Shown in pieces: positions 35,035 through 47,041 of a stretch of DNA of 64,000 nucleotides. Position numbers and translations under genes: made by a program. The notes beneath the pieces were generated by a model that did not search any database, had not been told where the DNA came from, and was given only the letters and a program-made list of their open reading frames with translations. Positions within the stretch are counted from its first letter, which is position 1. The number at the start of each line of letters is the position of its first letter. The DNA is from Cordilura impudica (lineage: Eukaryota; Arthropoda; Insecta; Diptera; Scathophagidae), in the NCBI GenBank assembly GCA_963682025.1, contig OY821517.1, forward strand, positions 107,064,972-107,128,971, read 5' to 3'.

Positions 35035-35812
35035 ACAAGTAAGAAAATTATAATCGGTCTAGGGCGACCAAACGATACCCTATGCCATGGTTTAGAAAAC
35101 CTATCCCTTCGGTCCAACTAATGGATAAAAAAATAAGCAAAAACCAAATTTGAGTGGCATTGTTAATAATTTTTTTGGATGCAGATATGAAAAAGTACAT
35201 ATCGGGTGCTATATTTATATATGGACTGGGTCAAAAAATGGACCGATCCTGACCATGTTTGGTAAAGTCACTTATATTTTAAAAAAATATACCCAAACCA
35301 AATTTGAGAAAAATCTGTGCAATATATTTGTTTTTTTTTTTATAGATTTAAGTGAAGATCGGGAAGCAGCTCTATATGGGGCCTATGACTAAGAATTATT
35401 TTTGGACTACTGATTAATGGATGCAATAAACGCATACAAACCCAATTTTACTAAGATCTATATGATAATTTGGATCTTATGGCAATTTATGTCGATTTCA
35501 TAAGGGTCATTTGTATGTGGACTAGGTCTGAACATGGACCGATTTTCACCAATTTCAATAGCGTTCATCCTATGATCTGTGAAAGCTTATGTGCAAAATT
35601 TCATCAAAATAGATTCATATTTGCGACCTGCAGTTTGATTTTAAGGTTTACTTGGACACAGACGGACGGACGGACGGACGGACATCGCTAAAACGACTCA
35701 GAAAGTGATTCTGAGCCGATCGGTATAATAAAAGATGAACCCATCTTTTTGGTAATTACAAACAGCAGCACAAAGTCATTATACCCAAACCACATAGTGG
35801 TATAGGGTATAA
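35035..35812 (-). repeat. Mini-me-like repeat, copy D
   Basis: Full length, minus orientation. It is more diverged at the palindrome (aatcggtctagggcgacc). The tetranucleotide array is at 35659-35682. Confidence 0.85.
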
Positions 35813-36021
35813 TTAAGTACATACATACATATATTTATAAATAATAATACTAACGATTATTTGAATTGCTCACTTAGAAAATCGATTAACCCTCTAGTGC
35901 GCAAGTAAACCAAATTAAATAAAATACTACTTAAACAAAAGGAAATGGTTAAAAAACAAACTTCTATTCTAGCAGTTTGTATAATTTTCGATTATAAGGG
36001 CACAGGAGGCGAAAAATCCTT

Positions 36022-36039
36022 TGATGCAAATTTGCATCA
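36022..36039. promoter_or_regulatory. Subterminal palindrome, piggyBac 2 left
   Basis: Perfect 18-bp palindrome TGATGCAAATTTGCATCA, 132 bp from the left end, followed two bases later by GCGCA. Confidence 0.65.
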
Positions 36040-36213
36040 TTGCGCATTTAGCTGTAAATTCAAAATCTAAAATTGTTATACTTCAATAGTGATTTAAATG
36101 GACAATGTTTTTGTTTCTTTTTAAAAACCAACTTAATATTTATTTATGGTTTATGAAATTTTACATTTTTTAAAAAAAGATAACATTTTAATTTGTTAAT
36201 TTTTTATTAAATT

Positions 36214-37995
36214 TTACAAAAATTTTTTGGTTTTTGTTAGACATAAAGCTATGTTACACTGGCTACAAATCAGTTGACTTTGGCCCTTACAACCCGGCAG
36301 CTTGCATCTTACCCTATTTTCTTGGAATTCCGATAAGTGGTCCACATGATCGTGCCTGATATCTACGGATGGTATAGCTGATGCTGGAACTCGTTTTTGC
36401 TTTTTGGACATGCAATCTTTCGACAGAAGTTGAATCGTTGGTTCATGGACGTTTCTGTTTTGTGTTTATTTTTAGAAGTGTCAATGCCAGATCTTTACGA
36501 AATTTAAAAGTGTAAGAGTCGTATTCCCTGTTGCTCGCTTATACAAAAACCAAGCATTTGTAACTGCTAGGTCCAACAGATGGTAAACTAAACGCATATA
36601 CCATTTTCTGGTTTTCATTTTGATTCGGTTCCGCCAAATCATGCTGTCTAGGAGATTAACACCGCCCATATGACGGTTGGACTCTTTGACAATCGCTGGG
36701 CACTTAACCATGATCGACTTGCGTTCCCGACAGTCGAATCTGCTAATATCATTTTCTGGTTGCACGCCAATGAATGAGGGCAGAAGAGTTACGTTCTTAT
36801 TATCTTTCCACAAGACGTTTGCGAGCCCTAAACCTTCAAAGTCAGCACCGAATTGAAATGATGATCCCGTAAGACATTTTTTTATTTCTTGATCAGTTGG
36901 TAATTTACAATTTTGTATCCTATTTCGTCTGACTGTTCCAACTGTATGCATGCCCTTTTTTCCTAAATAAACAAGCAACGGGATGGCAGTGTAATAATTG
37001 TCGAAGTAAACTTTATAGTTTCATCCATTTGGGACATTTCGTAATAGTCGTACAACAACGTTGGCAGAAGCTGCTAGATCAGGCTCACTTGGAAAACGTT
37101 TATGCGGCAAATTGTCTCGGCCCGCAAAACCGGATACTGCGGAACGTACAAATAATTTGTAGCCCCACTTGAGTGGCTTTGTAGGCATATATTGTTTCAA
37201 ATAATGCGAGGCTTTACTTGCGCACATTTGTTCATCAAAATATAGGCGTTCTTCTGACGGAATGGATGAAAATTTTTCATTTAAACAGTCTACCAGTGGC
37301 CGAATCTTGTATAATTTGTCGTAGCAAGGATCTGTTTGATCGGCAATGAATTTTTCATTACTGTTAAAATGAAATATTGATCGTATCTTTTCAAATTATT
37401 TTAAGGCATGCATTCCTTTACACAGTCCAAACCAATTTGGCTGTCCCATAGAAGGCGAGTATTGGAGTAATTCACTATTGATGACAAATTGATAAATATC
37501 AGTTTTTTCCAAACTAAAGCTCTCTTCAATATTTTTTTGCTTCGCATACAAATTAGATTCCTCAAATATATGTTGTAAAATGTCTTCATCAAAGAAGTAG
37601 TTGAAAAATCGGTATTTCCTCAAAATAAAAATAAATTCCGGCAAATCGGTATTTCCTCCAAATTTTAATTCATCTTCACTGACAGAAAATTTAGTTTTTT
37701 TTTTCCAGAGAATATGTCTGCAACCCTCTCGTGTTAAGAAATTTGTGGCACCAAGAAGATTTTCCGGAATTTCTGGAGCTATATTTTCAGTTACATTTTC
37801 ATCTTCACTCTTCAAGTCGTTCATGAGATCCACAATATTTTTATCACCCAGAAGGTGCTCTAGATCTTCATTATTTAGAAGCTTACCTTCCGTAATTTCA
37901 TCTTCATCATCGGAGCCGTCTATTTCATCTTCACTTGCAGCAGGATCAAACAAAATACGGAGAATATCCTCCTCTAAAAGTTGTTTTCTTGACAT
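36214..37995 (-). pseudogene. piggyBac 2 transposase, broken
   Basis: The ATG at 37995 opens an acidic N-terminus (MSRKQLLEEDILRILFDP) that is intact for 199 codons. A frame change near 37396 leads to a stretch with RLYFDEQM (first Asp), then MPTKPLKWGYKLFVR. A TGA at about 37021 interrupts just before NYKVYFDNYYTAIPLL (second Asp). The third catalytic block reads HMGGVNLLDSM: the Asp of GGVD is Asn here. The C-terminal cysteine-rich domain (CKLPGCKGQ, CSQC) is at 36214-36411 after a further frame change. The family is close to PGBD3/PGBD4-like transposases. The third-Asp change alone should abolish catalysis. Confidence 0.9.
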
Positions 37996-38047
37996 ATCCT
38001 GAAAATTCGTTACGAAAAATTTTTTTTACTATCACTTAAATGCGCAG

Positions 38048-38065
38048 TGATGCAAATTTGCATCA
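38048..38065. promoter_or_regulatory. Subterminal palindrome, piggyBac 2 right internal
   Basis: Identical 18-bp palindrome TGATGCAAATTTGCATCA, preceded two bases earlier by TGCGCA, ending 365 bp from the right end. Confidence 0.65.
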
Positions 38066-38397
38066 AACCGTTTTTTTCTACACAGCAAAGTACTTACCAC
38101 AAAAAACCAATAAACACTATTAGATTTTAATAAAAAAAGAGTGTAAATTATGTAAAAATCAGAACTGTTTAATAAACTTTTTGAAATTAATTAAATTTAA
38201 GGTCAGAAAAAAACACTGTTTCGTCTATGCACAACAAACTAATGAGCAGACACTTCAAAATTGCACAATAAATCAATGCTGCTATAACGGTACTTCAAAA
38301 GCAGAGACAACGACGCCTAATTAAATGGAGACAACATATAACGAACATTTGCACAAAACTCTTTTCAAATTTTGAAACTACGGAGAGATTTTCGGTA

Positions 38398-38415
38398 TGA
38401 TTCAAATTTGCATCA
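38398..38415. promoter_or_regulatory. Subterminal palindrome, piggyBac 2 right terminal
   Basis: TGATTCAAATTTGCATCA, one mismatch, 15 bp from the right end and adjoining GCGCA of the terminal repeat. Confidence 0.65.
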
Positions 38416-38434
38416 CGGCGCACTAGAGGGTTAC

Positions 38435-39825
38435 CTCCACTTTCAGATATTTTTAAGTTTTAATGTCAAAGCGCTTGATTGTCGCCTAACTAACAAACTT
38501 CTTTAATAATATTCAGAAGGATTAAACCCATTTCTAAATTTTAATTAGAGAAACTTGTTTTAATTAAAACTTGTTGTAAACTTGTTTTAATTATAAACCT
38601 TCGTCAATCAAGCGCCTTGAGTTAGAGTTAAACGATTTGGCACTAGAAATTTGGCAATTGTCTACCTACCAATGTTCAAACGTTTATATCGAAATTTTCC
38701 ATCATACAAGTAAATTAATGTTTTGTTATGAAAATCTTTTTTTCAAAATCGACCTTCGAATCGGTCAAAGAATTTAGTTTTTCGAAATAACTTTGGCTCA
38801 GTTTTGACTGCCAGATCACTACATTTTTAATGAGCTTTCAAATGATATACAGTAGTGTACACAAGTAATAAGCAAAAACAAACATATCAGCAATTATATA
38901 TTAAAAAAAATTATCTTTATTTTTTAAAGCGAACTTTTTTTAATATTAGCAACTTATATATTTAACAACACAATTGACTTTGATAACTGATATCTTATAT
39001 AAAATATATTTTTATACACCTTCGTAATATGGAACAATTTACTGAAATTTGGTTTGTTATTTTATAAAGTTTTTGTTTTTAAATTAAGAATTTGATATGA
39101 TATTAAACGGATACATATTTTTGGTGGATCCATAATATTTTGAAGAACAATAGAAGAATTCTTCAATATCTGTAAAAATCGAGTGTTGTAAAGAAAAAGG
39201 CGTTTTAGGAATTTAGTACGAATAAGACATTTCTTTGAATTCTGCACAGAAATTCAGTCTGCTAATTTATTTTTATGTAAAATCTTTTCCATGGACATGT
39301 TAATATTCAGCTAGCTCTGTGTCTTTAGTATGAATCGAAAGTAAATGAGGAGAAACTCTGAGAAACATAAAACTTGCAAAGATTTAACGCTTTGTTTATC
39401 TTTTGATGTTGTTGTTGTGCTATTGTTGTTGCTTTTGTTGTTGGTTTTGTCAAGATTCCTTCATTGTTAGTTATTGTTTTCTGTTTTATTTTTGGCCTAA
39501 ACAGAAGTAGTGAAAGCCAAACCAATGTGTGGGTGAGAGTTATTAGAAGAAATGAAAAGACAAATTTTCATAATGACTTTATTGGGATAATAACTCCTAT
39601 ACAACGATTAACTACTGCCATTTGATTGTAGCACATCTCATACTGCCCTCTATATATATGAAATATACTTTTATTCTTAAAAATTATTTTTTATTTTTAT
39701 GGAAAATTATGATTATGAATTTTGAGCGTATATTGTAAGTATGTATATAGAAAAGTAGAATGTTGTTTTATATTGCATTTGTTAAATATGTGTTTAGCAG
39801 TGCCGCAACTAGTTGCAAGGAGCTG
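38435..39825. other. AT-rich stretch, possible unique sequence
   Basis: No gene is supported. A TTG/CAA trinucleotide patch at 39408-39448 resembles low-complexity sequence common near fly genes. Confidence 0.4.
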
Positions 39826-40375
39826 TTTTAACTCATACTCTTTGTCTGTCTGTCTGTCGTCCATTCCCCATTATCCATTTGATCTGAAACTTGGCCAATA
39901 GTCTTGTTGTCACTACAGATTAATTTTGGGGTAGTTACTCACAGTCACCATTGTCACGCACAGTCACGGAGTGATATAAAACCAATTTCCCCTTATCCGA
40001 TCGATCTGAAATTTGGTCGATAGACTTGCTGTGAAAAAGATTAACTTTGACAGAGTCACGCACAATCACGCATAGTCACGCACAATCACGCATAGTCACG
40101 CATAGTCACGGAGAGATTAAAACCTCACTTCCCCTCATCCGATTGATCTGAAACTTTGTCCATAGCTGTTGTGGCCAGAGATTAATTTTAAGGGAGTCAA
40201 ACACAGGCACTCATTGTCACGCACAGTCACGGAGTAATTTAAACCCCATTTTACCTCATCCGGTCGATCTGAAATTTGTCCATAGACATGCTGAGACCAA
40301 AGATTAATTTTAAAGTAGTCGTGCAAAGTCACGCACAGTCACAGAAAAGAGTTTTAATAAAAACTTCGTTTTTAT
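39826..40375 (+). repeat. Satellite-like repeat, about four units, inverse of 1490-1832
   Basis: Starts at aactcatactctttgtctgt. It has units of about 110-130 bp with ccgatcgatctgaaatttgg and several gtcacgcacagtcac subrepeats. Confidence 0.72.
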
Positions 40376-40455
40376 GGGTTAGATTATCTATATACACATA
40401 TGTCCAATGAAATAGGGACGCAGCATTTATTTGTTGAGATTCATGTGGCGTTTTT

Positions 40456-41217
40456 ATACCCTATACCACTATGTGGTTTGGGTATAATGACTTTGTGCTG
40501 CTGTTTGTAACAACCAAAAATATTTGACCTAGACCCATCTTTAATTATACCGATCAAATCAGAATCACTATCTGATTCGATTTAACCATGTCCATCCGTC
40601 CGTCCGTCCATCCGTCTGCGTGTCCATGTAAAGCTTGTAATCAAACTGCATGTCGCAATTATGAATATATCGGCCATGGGATGAACGCTATTGAAATTGG
40701 TGAGAATCGGTCCATATTCAGACCTAGCCCCCATACAAATGACCCCTATGAAATCAACATATATTGCCATAAGACCCAAATTATCATACAAATCTTAGTC
40801 AAATTGGGTTTGTATGTATATATTACATCCATTAATCAGTAGTCCAAAAATAATCCCTATTGGACAACTCTTGGTCATAGGCCCTATATAGAGCTGCTTC
40901 CCGATCTTCACTTAAATCTATCAAAAAAGAAAAATATTGCACTGATTCTTCTAAAATTTTGTTTGTATATATTTTTGCAAAATACAAGAGACCTCACCAA
41001 ACATGGTTAGGATCGGTCCATTTTTGGGCCTAGTCCCCATATAGATATAGCATCCGATATGAAATTTTTCATATCTGCAGCCAAAAAATTCCAACTCAAA
41101 ATTGGTTTATGCTTATTTTCTATATCCAGTTAGTTGGGTCTGAGAGATAGGGTCTCTAAAAGCATGGTATAGGATATCATATAGTCGGTCTAGACAGACT
41201 ATAATTTTCTTACTTGT
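40456..41217 (+). repeat. Mini-me-like repeat, copy E
   Basis: Full length, plus orientation. The GTCC array at 40590-40612 has a CATC interruption. The palindrome has one mismatch. Confidence 0.85.
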
Positions 41218-41356
41218 TTTATGTTGATGTAATGCTGAGTACTTTTGATATTTTGCGACCGGCAATACTGTCTGCTTATGGAATTCAAATGAACAGTTAT
41301 CGTTGTTTGTTTTGATAATTAAGCAGCGTGGTTATTTTATTCTATTGGCAAATTTA

Positions 41357-42578
41357 ATGGTCACTAAAATAGGTATTTCGGGATAAATTGTGATATTTCT
41401 TAAACTTTTTCGAAAAAAAGTAATCAAAAGGTTTATGTTTTAGTATCGTAGATATAATATTGGCAAAAAATAATACACATTTTAATGCCAGATGGGCCGT
41501 AGGCAGTATTGCACAGCAGAAGAGAGAAGACTTATTCAAAACCTTCGGAAGTTAAACCATCCATACGGTTTCATTACGAAATCACTAGGATGGTCGAAAA
41601 ATTTTGTCGCTAATGCCCTAAAGCCCCGAGAATTAATAGAAAAATGAGGTGGTGTAAAGAAAACATCTAGTGTCACCGACGCTTACATTGCAACGTTGGT
41701 CAAACGAGATCCTTTCATGTCATCAATAGCAATTGCAGCGGAAATAAACAAAAAAATATCAGCTATGACTGTACGTCGCCGATTATATAACATGGAATTA
41801 CCAGGTCGGATAGCGCGCAAGGTTCCGCTACTCAGAAAAGCAAACTTGCAAAAGAGAAAAAATTTTGCACTTGCACATAAAACGTGGTACAAAAAAGTGG
41901 CATAATATACTTTGGAGCGATGAAACAAAAATCAACTTGTCTGGTAATGACTCAGAACGAAATGTTAGACGTCCAAAAGTGCAAGAATTTATTCTACGTT
42001 ACACCAAAAAAACGATTAAGCATGGTGGCGGAAATGTGATGGTGTGGGGTTGTTCCTCTTGGAATGGAGTAGGTCCCATCCATCTTATGAATGATACTAT
42101 GACAAAAGAGCGCTATAGGGACATACTAGAGGAGGTCATGCTACCATTTGCTGAAGAAAATATGCCACTTCGGTGGCTTTTTCAGCAAGATAATGACCCT
42201 AAGCACTCATCAAAATTGGTAAGTGAGTGGTTTATAGGAAAAGGTGTTAAAGTTTTGGAATTGCCAGGCCAATCACCGGATCTTAACCCCATAGAAAACC
42301 ATTGGGGAGATCACAAAAACCGAATAGGGAAAGAAGCTTGCCGAAATAAGGCTGAATTATGGCAAAAAATAGAAGATGTTTGGTATATCGCTCCTATAGA
42401 GACTTGTCGTAAATTAGTCAATTCTATGCCCCAAAGAATAGGAAAATTAATCCAAAATAGGGGAGGGCACAGTGGATATTAGTCCTATATAATATTAAAA
42501 ACACAATTTGTATTCTTATTTGCTGTCATATTTTTTAAAATTTTTTGTTCATACTTTCGTACTTATTTCAATGGCCAT
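41357..42578 (+). mobile_element. Tc1-like element, nearly intact (1.22 kb)
   Basis: Inverted ends ATGGTCACTAAAATAGGTA and, read inwards, ATGGCCATTGAAATAAGTA. A TA target is not clear on the right. A third similar terminus (cctatctcagtggccat) lies at 44362-44378, downstream of the adjoining LINE, and may be the true right end of this or another copy. Confidence 0.72.
41492..42482 (+). pseudogene. Tc1-like transposase (DD34E), two lesions
   Basis: Cut-and-paste transposase of the Tc1 family. From the ATG at 41492 the frame gives MGRRQYCTAEERRLIQNLRK, a paired-type HTH. It is broken only by TGA at 41645-41647 (Arg expected) and by one extra A in the run at 41891-41896. The catalytic residues are all present: WSDETK, QQDNDPKH and SPDLNPIE, with 34 residues between the second Asp and the Glu. 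The GGGNVMVWGC motif is intact. Stop at 42480-42482 after GGHSGY. Length is about 330 residues, normal. It is the least decayed transposase in the window. Confidence 0.92.
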
Positions 42579-42585
42579 GTAAATT

Positions 42586-44162
42586 TTGAACTTCTTTGAA
42601 AACCAGACCGAAATTGCAACAAGTTCTACAAGGCGTAATCCGAGAAGGGATATCTCAACAGATCTGCCATCCCTTAAGGAAGTTGCAACTGCATTAAATA
42701 AGATGAAAAATTCCAAATCAGCCGGACAACATCCATGCAGAACGTTAAAATATGGTGCTGACACGCTAGCAGATTTTCTCACTCCACTCGTCAGAAATGC
42801 GTGGCTTAGCAACAAAATTCCCGCAGATTGGAAAGAGGGAGTAGTCGTTACAATTCCCCAAAAAGGTGATTTAACGCATTGCAAAAACTGGCGTGGCATT
42901 ACTGTCCTAAACGCAATTGGTAAATTAATGTCCACTTTAATACTACAACGTATCTCGCCAGTAGTAGAACAAATTTTGCGAAGAGAACAATCTGGTTTTA
43001 GGCCTGGACGATCTTGTGTCGATCATGTAAGCACGTTGCGCATAGTAATAGAACAATCTGCAGAATACAACACGCATCTTTACTTGCTTTTTGTTGATTT
43101 TAACGTGCTTTTGACACGATATCTCGAACATCTATGTGGTCTGCCCTAATAAACAAAGGTATTCCAGAAAAAATTGTCACCCTAATATGTGAACTCTACA
43201 AAGATGCATCAAGTAAGGTCCGTTTTAACGGAAAGGAAAGCCAACCTTTTTTAACTCTTACTGGTGTAAGGCAAGGTTGTGTCCTATCCCCCACATTATT
43301 TCTTTTACTATTAGCTTGTGTAATGGAAGAAACCAATAGGGAGGCCCCGATGGGCATTCAATGGAACATGACAGAATTCCTAAATGATATAGACTATGCA
43401 AATGACATATGTTTAATGGCTCATCGCTTTGCGGATATTGAAGAAAAGATAAGAAGACTCTCCAAAAACTCTAAAAAAGTTGGATTGAGAATAAACTTCA
43501 AGAAGACTAAACTTATGCGCATTGGTACTCATGTAACAACTCCAGTAACAGTAGATGGCAATGTGATCGAAATTGTAGAAAATTTTAACTACCTCGGTTG
43601 TAAAATAACCATAAATGGTGGATCGGAATCTGACATTTATGATTGTATTAATAAAGCACGTACCGCCTTCCTCAAGCTACATAAAGTCTGGCGAGCTAGG
43701 AACATTTTTAAAAAGACTAAATTACGAATATCCAACTGCAGCGTAAAATCAGTTTTACTGTACGGATGTACTACTTGGAGCTACACGAAGCTCACACTAA
43801 GGAAGATTCAAACATTTATAAATCGATGTCTAAGGCAAATATTAAACATCTTCTGGCCAAATTGGATATCAAATGAAGGTCTTTGGCAGCAGGCAGATTG
43901 CTGTCCTATCGAACTCGATATACGAAGACGAAAATGGACTTGGATCGGTCATATTCTCAGAAGACCACAGAACGATATTGCTAGAGAAGCTCTTGATTGG
44001 AATCCTCAAGGTGAACGTCGACAAGGACGACCTCGCAACACATGGATACGATGCACAAGAAAAGAACTCGAATCAGCTCATTCAACATGGAATCAAATTA
44101 AACTACTTGCAAGAGACAGAAATAGTTGGAGAGAATTCATTAACGCCCTATGTTCTTCGTGA
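42586..44162 (+). pseudogene. LINE reverse transcriptase, RTE-like, 5'-truncated
   Basis: The frame opens right after the Tc1 element and runs into NWRGITVLNAIGKLM, SGFRPGRSCVDHV and LLFVDF. One missing base near 43103 shifts the frame; the next frame resumes AFDTISRTSMWSALINKGIP and continues through LTGVRQGCVLSPTLF to the stop at 44162. The catalytic motif is DYAND where YADD is expected, so the second Asp pair is broken. The C-terminus has RKWTWIGHILRRPQNDIARE and GRPRNTW, typical of RTE-like endonuclease/RT proteins. The endonuclease is missing. The clade call is by general resemblance. Confidence 0.8.
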
Positions 44163-44387
44163 ACATTATATTTAAGTATATACTAGTTATATTAAGGTAT
44201 GTGCACTTTACATATTTAAATAAATAAAGGACATATATAATATATATATATAACATTTTTGTTTAGCCATTTAATAACATACCAAATAAATAAATAAAAT
44301 TGAATTAAAAAAAAACTTTTGCGAAAAATTTTTATTTTATAAAAATTCTAGACAGTACCTATCTCAGTGGCCATATGCGTATATAAA

Positions 44388-44430
44388 ATTAATTTTCTGT
44401 TTGTTTGTTTGTTTGAAATGATCGTAATTG
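44388..44430 (+). mobile_element. Helitron 5'-tip fragment
   Basis: tatataaaattaattttctg followed by a TTTG tract matches the 5' end of the Helitron family at 54773; nothing further of the element is seen. Confidence 0.5.
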
Positions 44431-45904
44431 GCTTATATTATCAATTAGTTAAAGCGTCAAATTCTATCAGCCCACAAAAGACTCACATACAATGAATCAT
44501 AGCTCAACTAATAATATTGAACGGAAGTACAATGTTTACAAAACTTTAGTTTAAGCCGAAAAACGATCATCTCAGATAATCTTAACATTTATCAATTGAA
44601 TTAAAAGGATTCATTTCATACTACTTTTAAACTTCTCGTAATATTTTCATGTCCTCCTCTTTTCACAACGAGATTTTGGGCTCGATTGAACAATATATAA
44701 TTTGTATCGATATGCAGACAATGGGCTTACCAAAAGCAAATACGCCACTGGTAGCGATTACTCATGTGAATGTATATAAAAATATTTCATTTAATCTTTG
44801 TGCCGGAATTATGGTCATGTTTAATAAATGCAAACCATGAATACCAAAAAAGCTGTGCAATTAGTAGGCTTAAGAGGATTCTGTAGATATAAAAGATTGT
44901 GTAACAAATATGAGAAAAAAGAAAGAAAAATAAACATAAAAAAGAGACAAAATATATAAATATAAATTGAATAAAGACTGTCTCTATAAAAACATCATAG
45001 CTGTAGAACAACAACAGTTGGCAAATGGCAAAAATGTTCTCGTACCATCAGCATCATCATCACTGAGCATCATAATAATATCTCTTCAGCTTCGTTGCCC
45101 CATTTCTGGCATTTAGTAGTGATGACCATTATTACCATTAGTATTTGTACAATGGACAAGAGGCAGCAACATTAGTAGCTTCAACATTTGTAGTAGCAGA
45201 ATGAGACTACAATAGCAACTGTGAAATAAAAAGTATGACAAACAAATTATACAATTGCAGCATCCGAAAGCTATTGTAATTGTGGTTATCACTACTACAA
45301 CACTTTGTGAGGCTGTCATCGTATCATCGTACATATTCATGTACTGTTGCGTGAGTTAAGTTAATAGTATAAAAAGAAAGAACGAATGAATGAACGAATG
45401 AATAAACGAATATATATTTGTAGGTTTATTTTATTTGTATTGCATGGCATTGTTTACTTTTTCTTTAATGAATTTAATCGCGCATATTAAACAAAACAAA
45501 AAAGGATGAGATGAAGAGAAGAGGACAAAACAAAACAACACAAAATACAATGACAACATTGCGTTATTGTATTGTATATAGTTACAAACACAGCTACAAA
45601 TTGTGTCAGCAACAACCATTTAACTGACAGCTCTATGCTTTGCTACTTTCCTGTGGCTAAAGCTATATTCATTCTGTACCAGAGATGATAAAATTTTGCT
45701 TTCTATTATTTGGATTTATTTTTGTGTCCATTTTCAAGCTTTATGGTAATAAGCATGGATACCATATTCGCTTGGGCAAAATTTCAAAAATATGAATTTC
45801 GATTTTCTTGAAAATACCTAATTTTCTACTTTCCTAGAAATGTGTCAGTTAGAATTTAATTCGGAAAAAGTTGCGAGGAATGGCACTTGCCTGAAAATAT
45901 GCAT
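44431..45904. other. Low-repeat stretch with trinucleotide and GAAT microsatellites
   Basis: No gene is supported. There are CAT/ATC and CAA patches at 45045-45180 and a GAAT array at 45376-45408. This may be unique host DNA. Confidence 0.4.
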
Positions 45905-45924
45905 ATGTATATACAGAGTGCGCC

Positions 45925-46600
45925 ATCTTTTATGTCGTTATGTTGGTATGGAATAACAACCGATTTCCATATATGCGATATTGTAATTTGGTCCTTTTCG
46001 ACTCATTTCGACAATATCAATCAAATCGCCGCCTCTATACATTTTTAGAGCATCTCGGGCGCTACAGCTTTGATTTCTGCCTTGAGCTCATCGATGGTCT
46101 GAGTCTGGTTTTCTTATACTTTACATTTAAAATAACCCCCAAAAAAAGAAGTTCGGTCGAGTCGGATCTGGGGATCTGTGTGGCCAGGAAATGTCACGCT
46201 TTGATGTGGTAGCTGTGTTGTTTGAATTACAGTGTGACAGGGTGAATTACAGTGTGACAGGGTGCACCATCTTGTTGAAACTAGTAATCGTCCAAACTTT
46301 TTCACATTCATTTTCGGGTATACATAATGAGCCGACATCCATCTATATCGTTTCCACTCGACAGATTTGCCTTCGCTGAAGAAAAATGGCCCAATCATCG
46401 TTATAGCGCAAACACCGGCCCAAAACAGAGATTTTTGGTCATGCAATGGTACTTCCTGGATTTCGTGTTGATTTGCCGAAATAAGCCTCTGCGGTCATTA
46501 AAATTTTCTTCAAAAAGTCGGGTTGTTGCAATCATTTGACCAGCTGTTTGTCTGTATTTCAAGCGACATGGCCGATCTTCCAGCAAATTTCATTAGTTGG
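45925..46600 (-). pseudogene. mariner-type transposase remnant
   Basis: The minus strand encodes LFWAGVCAITMIGPFFFSEG (46446 region), matching the V-W-A-G...G-P-F-F-F block of a mariner-like transposase. A QDGAPCH-like segment is disrupted by an exact tandem duplication of cctgtcacactgtaattca (about 46229-46266). The end GYFKCKV, QTIDELKAEIKAVAPEML and CIEAAI follows in other frames. Upstream, AEAYFGKSTRNPG may be the first catalytic block, with its Asp lost. Confidence 0.68.
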
Positions 46601-47041
46601 TTCCACTGATGGCAACATACTAAGTACGGTGACGAAACGACTCATATGGTTTTCACCAACAGTCTCTCTCTTACCGCTTCAACCACTGGAACATTATGGG
46701 CGTTCGTGAACGGTTTGTGGATGATATCCGATTGGCGCGTGTTCACTAAATATCGACATTAAACGGCGAATAGTATTGCCACACAGAGCTTCAGATTTAA
46801 CACAACTAAACGATTGCTTTTAATGTAAAACTTTTCTATAATATGGCTAAAATTTTACTGAACTAATGTTCCAAAAACATGTCGTTTTAAGCAAATCGGT
46901 TGAGAGATATAAAAAAAACTGTTATTATAAATTTCACACAAAATTTTAATTAGTGCTGTTTTCGAACAGCAGAATATAAATTTAATTTAAGTCGATTAAC
47001 TTTGGTGTGATGCAGCTTGTCATATAAGTTTTTATTGGGTG

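Larger units (their letters stand above)
35890..38430 (-). mobile_element. piggyBac element 2 (2541 bp)
   Basis: 13-bp perfect inverted termini CCCTCTAGTGCGC lie at 35890 and 38430. The target is TTAA at 35886-35889 on the left and TTAC on the right, one base changed. The length is typical of piggyBac. The transposase is on the minus strand. Confidence 0.93.

Noticed and set aside
39325..39525. 66-codon minus-strand frame with a Thr/Gln-rich part as a host exon.
   Set aside because: The Gln/Thr-rich part is a CAA-type microsatellite and no splice site in phase was found.
45113..45619. Several short open frames in the CAA/CAT-rich patch as small host genes.
   Set aside because: No start context, no splice signals in phase, composition explains the frames.
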